Below the pieces are notes generated by a model. It was not told the DNA's origin. It was given only the letters and a program-made list of their open reading frames with translations, and ran no database searches. 10,080 nt of DNA from NCBI GenBank assembly GCA_964343355.1, contig CAYFJC010000037.1, positions 1 to 10,080 of the forward strand. The letters run 5' to 3'. The stretch comes from MED-G78 sp964343355 (GTDB lineage Bacteria; Pseudomonadota; Gammaproteobacteria; Magnimaribacterales; D2472). Below are positions 1 to 4,829 of this stretch, one piece after another. How positions within the stretch are numbered: the first letter of the stretch is position 1; each line of letters opens with the position of its first letter. The position numbers and the translations under genes were made by a program.

Positions 1-37
1 ATGAATGCCGTGCTCTAACCAGCTGAGCTACATAACC
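1..37 (-). tRNA. tRNA-Met (CAT, elongator type), 5' half, cut by window edge
   Basis: Reading the minus strand from position 37 gives a complete acceptor 5' strand (GGTTATG), the TA at tRNA positions 8-9, a D-arm with AGCTGG in the loop, the 5' strand of the anticodon stem, and a loop start TT followed by CAT. The window ends exactly at the last anticodon base (position 1), so the second half is outside. A CAT anticodon fits initiator Met, elongator Met or lysidine-type Ile. The start GGTTATGTAGCTCAG resembles the E. coli elongator tRNA-Met (GGCTACGTAGCTCAG) much more than tRNA-fMet or tRNA-Ile2, so elongator Met is my call. It lies downstream of ychF on the same strand; I recall a tRNA-Met at this place in Pseudomonas too. 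Confidence 0.88.
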
Positions 38-46
38 ATTCGTAGA

Positions 47-74
47 ATGATAGTTCCTAAAATTTAAGAGTCAA
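47..74 (-). promoter_or_regulatory. Promoter of the tRNA-Met gene (-35/-10)
   Basis: On the minus strand there is TTGACT at 74-69 (5 of 6 matches to the -35 consensus), a 16-bp spacer, and TATCAT at 52-47 (5 of 6 matches to the -10 consensus). The tRNA starts at 37, nine bases after the -10 box, so the predicted transcript would begin only about 1-3 bases before the mature 5' end. This is the best-formed promoter in the window. No stem-loop plus T-run terminator is seen between the ychF stop (94) and this promoter, so read-through from the upstream operon may also supply the tRNA. Confidence 0.7.
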
Positions 75-93
75 TATCTTTGTTTAATTAACC

Positions 94-1182
94 TTAAACA
101 TTAAACTTAAAATGAATCACATCCCCATCGTTAACAATATAATCTTTTCCTTCTAGACGCCATTTACCATTCTCTTTAGCTCCAGCTTCACCTTTGTTAG
201 CAATGTAATCATTAAAAGCAATAACCTCTGCTTTTATAAAACCTCTTTCAAAGTCTGTATGAATAACACCTGCAGCATTTGGAGCTGAGGCATTTAATGG
301 GATGGTCCATGCCCTTATCTCTTGAGGACCAGCAGTAAAGTATGTTTGCAGACCAAGTATTTCATAACCTTTAAATATAACTTTATTTAACACAGGCTCA
401 TCCATACCCATCAATTCAAGATACTCACTTTTTTCCTCTTCTTCTAATAAGGCTATTTCTTGTTCAATTTTTATAAATGTTGGAACAACATCATGATTAA
501 GTTTTTTTGCAAAATTCTCAAGATTAGAAAGTAATTCTTTTGATTTCTCATCATCTGATACATTCGCAATATAAAACATTGGCTTGACAGTTAAAAGATG
601 CAGGCTTTTAACAAAAATATTTTCTTCTTCATTAAAATTTTCTAGAGATATAAAATTGCCTGATTCAAGTTCGCTTTTAATGCTAACCAGTATTTCATGA
701 TCCTTTTTATTTTGTTGATCAGATGTTTTTAAAAGCTTTTCTGTCTTTAGTAAGCGTTTTGAAATTGATTCAAGATCAGCAAATATTAATTCAAGATTTA
801 TTATTTCAGCATCACGAACCGGATCAACAGACCCATCTACGTGTGTAATATTTTGATCCTCAAAACACCTTACTACGTGAGCAAGAGCTTGCATCTCCCT
901 AATATTTGATAAGAATGCATTACCTAGACCTTCACCTTTAGATGCTCCTTTAACTAATCCCGCTATATCAACTAAATCTAAAGTAGTAGGTATAATTTTT
1001 TTAGATATTACAATTTCTTGAAGCATATCTAAGCGTTTATCGGGAAGAGGGACTATGCCAACATTAGGCTCTATTGTACAAAATGGAAAATTTTCAGCAG
1101 GAATGGCTGATTTTGTTAACGCGTTGAATAGGGTAGACTTACCAACATTAGGAAGACCTATAATTCCACATTTAAATCCCAT
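94..1182 (-). CDS. ychF: Redox-/stress-linked ribosome-binding ATPase YchF (Obg family)
   Basis: The 362-residue protein matches the usual length of bacterial YchF (E. coli 363). The P-loop GLPNVGKST is at residues 9-17, and the G3 motif DIAG is at 72-75 followed by LVKGAS. The unusual G4 of this family appears as NVSD at 207-210 instead of NKxD, which is why YchF proteins prefer ATP to GTP. Residues about 115-200 form the charged helical insertion, and the C-terminal 80 or so residues are the TGS domain (TYFTAG near the start, ending GDVIHFKFNV). YchF binds ribosomes in the cytosol and is a negative regulator of oxidative-stress responses in E. coli. The start follows the pth stop by 4 bp with no clear Shine-Dalgarno, so translation is probably coupled to pth. 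It is the last protein gene of the minus-strand operon. Confidence 0.97.
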   Translation of the reverse strand: MGFKCGIIGLPNVGKSTLFNALTKSAIPAENFPFCTIEPNVGIVPLPDKRLDMLQEIVISKKIIPTTLDLVDIAGLVKGASKGEGLGNAFLSNIREMQALAHVVRCFEDQNITHVDGSVDPVRDAEIINLELIFADLESISKRLLKTEKLLKTSDQQNKKDHEILVSIKSELESGNFISLENFNEEENIFVKSLHLLTVKPMFYIANVSDDEKSKELLSNLENFAKKLNHDVVPTFIKIEQEIALLEEEEKSEYLELMGMDEPVLNKVIFKGYEILGLQTYFTAGPQEIRAWTIPLNASAPNAAGVIHTDFERGFIKAEVIAFNDYIANKGEAGAKENGKWRLEGKDYIVNDGDVIHFKFNV

Positions 1183-1186
1183 GTCG

Positions 1187-1750
1187 TTATGAGTGAAGTT
1201 TTAATTGAGCTTCAGAAAATTTCCTTTCACAGATAAGATCGAACACTCTATTAAAATCAAAAAAACTTTCTTCTATAAGATCCTTATCTTTAGGTTTAGA
1301 TTTACTCAAAACCCAATTTGATACATCTCCTTTATCTCCAGGATGACCAATGCCAATTCTAATTCTATAAAAGTCTTTTGAACCAATTTTTTCAAATATA
1401 TCTTTAAGTCCGTTGTGACCTCCGTGACCTCCGCCAAGTTTAATCTTTACTTCTCCAGGATTAAGATCTAAGTCATCATGTAAAACTACTAAGTTATTGA
1501 TAGATATATCGGAGTAACGCATTATTTTTTGTATGGTTTTACCTGAATTGTTTACGTAATTAGTCGGCATGACCCATAGAATATTGTTTTCATGAGATGA
1601 AGCAACCTTTGCTTCGAGTTTATCTTTTAAAATAAATTCTAGGCCGTGATCTGCAGAAATTCTAGCTAACCAATCTTTACCTACATTATGTTTTGTCTCA
1701 TCATATTTAGCACCAGGATTACCAATGCCAACAAAACATAATTTAGACAC
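1187..1750 (-). CDS. pth: Peptidyl-tRNA hydrolase (GTG start)
   Basis: This 187-residue protein cleaves peptidyl-tRNAs released prematurely from the ribosome, recycling tRNA in the cytosol. The N-terminal signature VGIGNPG with Asn11 and the catalytic His21 (in KHNVG) are present. The substrate-site Asn67 lies in YVNNSGK, the catalytic-site Asp92 in LHDDLDL, and the strongly conserved GGGHGGHNGLKD block is at about 106-117 with Asn113. RIGIGHPGDK follows. The E. coli enzyme has 194 residues, so this is a normal length. The start codon is GTG at 1750-1748; no upstream start fits the family better, because MSKLCFVGIGNPG aligns with the E. coli N-terminus. It starts 2 bp after the rplY stop and ends 4 bp before ychF; pth-ychF adjacency is very widely conserved. 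No strong Shine-Dalgarno is visible. Confidence 0.97.
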   Translation of the reverse strand: MSKLCFVGIGNPGAKYDETKHNVGKDWLARISADHGLEFILKDKLEAKVASSHENNILWVMPTNYVNNSGKTIQKIMRYSDISINNLVVLHDDLDLNPGEVKIKLGGGHGGHNGLKDIFEKIGSKDFYRIRIGIGHPGDKGDVSNWVLSKSKPKDKDLIEESFFDFNRVFDLICERKFSEAQLKLHS

Positions 1751-1752
1751 TT

Positions 1753-2451
1753 CTAGCTTTCGTCAGACCCTTCGTCAGGAGTTTCAGCATCACTTGAAGC
1801 ATCAGCACCATCTTCACCTTCTGAAGCTTCAGCACCTTCCTCGCTTTCACCCTCAATAGGATCTTCTTCAACAGCTTTAGGAGCATTTACCGAAACAACC
1901 ATCTGATCTTGACCATCGTCTAGACCTGATATTTCTGCACCCTCTGGTAACATTAATTCAGATAATCTGATTGCTTCTCCAAGAGGAATATTTGCAACAT
2001 CAACTTCAATAGCCTCAGGAATATTTCCTGCAAGACAGAGAACCTCAATTTCACGTAATAGTTTGGTTAGAATTCCACCTTCTACTTTGACTCCATTACA
2101 TTCTTCTTCATTAACAAATCTGAAAGGTACAACAACTTTTAGTTTTGTTTTACTTGATACTCTTAAAAAATCTGCATGAAGAAATTTACCTTTCGCTGGA
2201 TCTCTTTGAAGCTCTTTTAAAACTACTTTCTCTTCTTTATCACCAATTTTTATTATTAGTACCTGAGTATAAAAGAGTTCATTTTCTGAAGCTTTAGTAA
2301 GCTCATTTAAAGGTAATTTAATATTTTCACCCGGTAGCTTATTTCCATAAATAACAGCTGGGATCATTACATCAATTTTCCTTATTACTCTTGCCTTATT
2401 TGATCCTGTTCTTTCTCTAGGATCTGCATTTAAAATTATTTCTTGTGTCAT
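1753..2451 (-). CDS. rplY: 50S ribosomal protein L25, long (CTC/TL5) form with acidic tail
   Basis: The 232-residue protein is the two-domain L25/CTC form rather than the single-domain E. coli L25 (94 residues). Residues 1 to about 95 form the 5S rRNA-binding L25 domain, with PRERTGSNKARVIRK near the start, PAVIYG at 31-36 and LQRDP at 81-85. Residues about 100-190 form the beta-rich CTC/TL5 domain (HADFLRV, then GGILTKLLREIEV and a late IPLGEAIRLSEL). From about 193 the chain becomes a low-complexity Glu/Asp/Ser/Ala/Gly tail of some 40 residues with no Lys or Arg. The start at 2451 is backed by AAGAGG at 2462-2457, in the 13-bp gap after prs. The prs-rplY-pth-ychF order is standard in gammaproteobacteria. 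Confidence 0.96.
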   Translation of the reverse strand: MTQEIILNADPRERTGSNKARVIRKIDVMIPAVIYGNKLPGENIKLPLNELTKASENELFYTQVLIIKIGDKEEKVVLKELQRDPAKGKFLHADFLRVSSKTKLKVVVPFRFVNEEECNGVKVEGGILTKLLREIEVLCLAGNIPEAIEVDVANIPLGEAIRLSELMLPEGAEISGLDDGQDQMVVSVNAPKAVEEDPIEGESEEGAEASEGEDGADASSDAETPDEGSDES

Positions 2452-2464
2452 ATTTGCCTCTTAT

Positions 2465-3427
2465 CTATGTAAACATCGCGCTTAGCGACTCTTCATTGCT
2501 TAATCTTCTAATACATTCAGCAATTGTTGGAGCTAGCGAAATGACGCGTATTTTACTGCATTTTTTGCCATCTTGGGACAAAGGAATGGAATTAGTTACA
2601 ACTAATTCATCCATTGAAGAATTGGCAATCCGCTCAATTGCAGGACCTGATAAAACAGGATGAGTAATATAAGCCTTAACACTTGCAGCACCTTCTTTTT
2701 TTAGAGCTTCTACAGCATTACACAAAGTGCCAGCTGTATCGATAATATCATCAGGAACAATGCATATTTTCCCTTTAACATCACCAATAATATTCATAAC
2801 TTCTGATTCATTTGCTGCAGCTCTTCTTTTATCAATAATTGCTAATTCAGCTCCATCTAGCTGTTTTGCTAAAGCTCTAGATCTAACAACGCCACCTACA
2901 TCAGGGGAGACTACAACGACATCCTCCATATTTCCTTTGCTTTGAATCTTTATATCTTGAACCATTAGCCCAGTTGCATAGACATTATCAGCAGGCATAT
3001 CAAAGAAACCTTGAATAGTTTCAGAGTGCAAATCTACTGTTAACACTCTATCAATGCCAACGCTACGGAACATATCTGCAACAACTTTAGCACTTATTGG
3101 GACTCTTGCTGATCTCACTCTTCTATCTTGACGAGCATATCCATAATATGGGACAACAGCTGTTATTCTTGATGCTGAAGACCTTTTTAATGCATCTGCA
3201 AGAAACATAATCTCCATTAGATTTTTATTTGTTGGCGAGCATGTTGGTTGAATAATAAAAGTATCATGGCCTCTAACATTTTCTTGGACTTCTACTTTAA
3301 TTTCTCCATCAGAAAAATATCCAATATCAGCAGCAGATATCTGCATTCCTAAAATATCAGCAACATCATTTGCTAAATCAGGGTTTGCAGTTCCTGTAAA
3401 AATATCTAAATTAGGCTTACTTATCAT
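2465..3427 (-). CDS. prs: Ribose-phosphate pyrophosphokinase (PRPP synthetase, class I)
   Basis: This enzyme makes PRPP from ribose 5-phosphate and ATP, feeding purine, pyrimidine, His, Trp and NAD synthesis. The 320 residues compare with 315 in E. coli. Visible elements are FSDGE at 38-42, the ATP-site block YARQDRRVRS at 97-106, VDLH at 131-134 with the metal/catalytic His134, SPDVGGVVR at 174-182, the flexible-loop Lys200 in DKRR, and the PRPP-binding loop DDIIDTAGT at 226-234. The C-terminus RRLSNEESLSAMF is nearly that of E. coli. The ATG at 3427 has no Shine-Dalgarno, but a TATAAT box ends 8 bases upstream, so the mRNA may be leaderless. It follows tRNA-Gln by 21 bp and precedes rplY by 13 bp. 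Confidence 0.98.
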   Translation of the reverse strand: MISKPNLDIFTGTANPDLANDVADILGMQISAADIGYFSDGEIKVEVQENVRGHDTFIIQPTCSPTNKNLMEIMFLADALKRSSASRITAVVPYYGYARQDRRVRSARVPISAKVVADMFRSVGIDRVLTVDLHSETIQGFFDMPADNVYATGLMVQDIKIQSKGNMEDVVVVSPDVGGVVRSRALAKQLDGAELAIIDKRRAAANESEVMNIIGDVKGKICIVPDDIIDTAGTLCNAVEALKKEGAASVKAYITHPVLSGPAIERIANSSMDELVVTNSIPLSQDGKKCSKIRVISLAPTIAECIRRLSNEESLSAMFT

Positions 3428-3435
3428 AGTTACAA

Positions 3436-3444
3436 ATTATACCA
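3436..3444 (-). promoter_or_regulatory. Extended -10 promoter candidate for prs (possible leaderless mRNA)
   Basis: On the minus strand the tRNA-Gln/prs spacer contains TGGTATAAT (3444-3436): a perfect TATAAT preceded by the TGn of extended -10 promoters. No -35 match is seen 16-18 bp upstream, which would fall inside the tRNA T-arm, but extended -10 promoters often do without one. Eight bases separate the box from the prs ATG, so initiation at the usual distance would fall within about two bases of the A of the start codon. This is inference from sequence; such boxes arise by chance in AT-rich DNA, though the TGn raises the odds. Confidence 0.45.
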
Positions 3445-3448
3445 AAAT

Positions 3449-3523
3449 TGGTTGGGGTGGGAGGATTCGAACCTCCGCATATCTGGATCAAAACCAGATG
3501 CCTTACCGCTTGGCTACACCCCA
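3449..3523 (-). tRNA. tRNA-Gln (TTG)
   Basis: The 75-base minus-strand sequence folds into a full cloverleaf. The acceptor stem TGGGGTG pairs with CACCCCA, the D-arm is GCC...GGC with loop AAGCGGTAA, and the anticodon stem TCTGG/CCAGA encloses the loop TTTTGAT, giving anticodon TTG (plus-strand 3489-3491). The T-arm GGAGG/CCTCC has loop TTCGAAT, and the CCA end is encoded. The weak U1-A72 pair is typical of tRNA-Gln. The discriminator base is A (3452) instead of the usual G73 of E. coli tRNA-Gln. It begins 3 bp after the ispE stop, so its 5' end must come from RNase P cutting of the operon transcript or from a promoter inside ispE. A tRNA-Gln between ispE and prs is a conserved position in Pseudomonas-like genomes. 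Confidence 0.97.
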
Positions 3524-3526
3524 TTG

Positions 3527-4345
3527 TTATTTCATACCTCTTAAAGGTGAATATTGTATAGCTTCAGTTAAAAAGAATCTCCAATTAATAGGTATTATTT
3601 GCATTATTTTTTTTAATTTATCTGAATGTTTGTATGGAATAAACATAGTAGAGCCGGTTCCTGTTAAATGAATATTAAATGACGAAATATTTTTTTTATA
3701 AAATAAATTTATTTCAGGATACTTAGAAAGTACAGAGATTAAAAATGAGTTTTGCATCTCTAAATCTTCAGCAGAAGAAAGTTTTATTTTGTTTGAATGA
3801 TATTCAAACATTTCTTTGGTTGAGATGCTGATATTTGGACATATAAGTACATATTTTTCTTGAATAAATTCCTTTGACCTAAATTGATCGCCAATACCCG
3901 ACACATAAGCATTTTGTCCATGGATAAAGAAAGGTACATCCGCACCTAAATTTTTTCCTCTTTTTATCATTTCAGAATAAGAAATATCAAGATCCCAAAG
4001 CTTATTTAGCCCCAGTAGTATAGAGGCTGCATTTGAACTTCCACCTCCAAGACCAGCTCCAATCGGAATATTTTTTTGAAGCTTTATTTTAATTCCATTA
4101 TTGATCTTGTAGTCCTTTTTTAGGTCATTGATTGCTTTTAAAATAATATTATCTTCAGATTTAATTATTGATGGCTCACATTCAATTATAACTTCTGATG
4201 AGTCTGTATCTGACATCTCTATGTTGTCATATAAGTCTATAAGTTGAAATGCAGAATCTAAATCATGAAATCCATCAGGCCTTTTACCTAAAACTCGCAA
4301 ATAAAGGTTTATTTTTGCTGGTGACTGAAGATTAAGGCTACCCAT
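3527..4345 (-). CDS. ispE: 4-diphosphocytidyl-2-C-methyl-D-erythritol kinase
   Basis: IspE phosphorylates CDP-methylerythritol with ATP, the fourth step of the non-mevalonate (MEP) isoprenoid pathway in the cytosol. The 272 residues fit the GHMP kinase family (E. coli 283). The N-terminal SPAKINLYL carries catalytic Lys11, the glycine-rich ATP loop PIGAGLGGGSSNAA is at 94-107, and GADVPFF at 134-140 carries the catalytic Asp136. The third GHMP motif appears as TGTGSTMF at about 228-235. The ATG at 4345 lies inside the end of lolB (8-bp overlap). An in-frame TAA just upstream excludes a longer ATG form. An AAGGGG lies about 12 bases upstream, a long spacing that suggests coupling to lolB translation. 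Confidence 0.95.
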   Translation of the reverse strand: MGSLNLQSPAKINLYLRVLGKRPDGFHDLDSAFQLIDLYDNIEMSDTDSSEVIIECEPSIIKSEDNIILKAINDLKKDYKINNGIKIKLQKNIPIGAGLGGGSSNAASILLGLNKLWDLDISYSEMIKRGKNLGADVPFFIHGQNAYVSGIGDQFRSKEFIQEKYVLICPNISISTKEMFEYHSNKIKLSSAEDLEMQNSFLISVLSKYPEINLFYKKNISSFNIHLTGTGSTMFIPYKHSDKLKKIMQIIPINWRFFLTEAIQYSPLRGMK

Positions 4346-4829
4346 ATCTAGATATTACCCCTTTAATAGAATCACTTCCGGCTTTAATATTTATTAAAAT
4401 AGAACCTTCTTTTTTATGTAAACATTCAAAATAAATTATATTATTTTTTAAATTGCTTAAATTATTTTGAACCTGATTACCGTCTAAACATTTAGAAATA
4501 AGATTGAAATACTCTGCTGAATCTAAAGACTCAATAAGCTCTTTAATATTAATACTGGACTTAGGCACAACAGTTATACCTTCTAGTTTATCAATTGTCA
4601 CATTAAGAACATTTCCTAATAAAGGTTTATTAACCTGTATAATAATGGCATCGGATGAGGGAAATATTGCGATATTAAAATTAGAATTTTTATTATTTTG
4701 AGTAAGAGTAAATTTACCAATATATTTTTCCTCTAAGAACTGGGATTGGTTTATTGAAGCGCATGAAACCAAAAATAACAGAAATGCTATTGAGAAACTT
4801 TTAAAGATGAATTTGCAGCTATTTGGCAT
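4338..4829 (-). CDS. lolB: Outer-membrane lipoprotein LolB-like (short form)
   Basis: The 163-residue protein has a lipoprotein signal: Lys6 and Lys10, a hydrophobic stretch at 12-21, and a lipobox LVSC ending at Cys23, followed by Ala24, which does not signal inner-membrane retention. LolB accepts lipoproteins from LolA and inserts them in the outer membrane. The call rests mainly on position next to ispE and divergent from hemA, plus weak likeness: YIGKFTL near the N-terminus and NKPLLGNVLNVTID at about 67-80, which recalls the NPLG...L.L segment of LolB. At 163 residues it is about 40 shorter than E. coli LolB (207), and I cannot align the Trp-rich middle. The start at 4829 lies 23 bp inside hemA; a stop two codons upstream rules out extension, and no later ATG precedes the signal peptide. 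A generic lipoprotein is the alternative. Confidence 0.68.
   Translation of the reverse strand: MPNSCKFIFKSFSIAFLLFLVSCASINQSQFLEEKYIGKFTLTQNNKNSNFNIAIFPSSDAIIIQVNKPLLGNVLNVTIDKLEGITVVPKSSINIKELIESLDSAEYFNLISKCLDGNQVQNNLSNLKNNIIYFECLHKKEGSILINIKAGSDSIKGVISRYG
4698..4726 (+). promoter_or_regulatory. Promoter candidate for hemA, inside lolB
   Basis: TTGAGT at 4698-4703 (4 of 6 matches to -35), a 17-bp spacer, and TATATT at 4721-4726 (5 of 6 matches to -10) stand upstream of hemA. Transcription would start near 4733, giving a leader of about 74 bases. Because lolB and hemA overlap, the hemA promoter has to be within lolB, which favours this candidate, but matches of this quality are common in AT-rich DNA. 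Confidence 0.4.

Noticed and set aside
81..93. TTAATTAA palindrome after the ychF stop as a terminator
   Set aside because: It is all A/T, short and lacks a loop and a following T-run on the minus strand.
2445..2663. Plus-strand open frame opposite the 3' end of prs
   Set aside because: It lies antisense to the well-conserved prs coding sequence, has no ribosome binding site and resembles no protein I know.
2727..2945. Plus-strand open frame opposite the middle of prs
   Set aside because: It is a mirror frame of prs codons with Ser/Thr/Ile-rich composition and no independent support.
3444..3455. Inverted repeat ACCAATTTTGGT at the tRNA-Gln 3' end as a terminator
   Set aside because: The arms are five bases with a two-base loop and there is no T-run, so it is too small to terminate transcription.
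4504..4701. Plus-strand open frame opposite lolB
   Set aside because: It is antisense to lolB; lolB has a signal peptide, lipobox and conserved gene context, and this frame has none of these.
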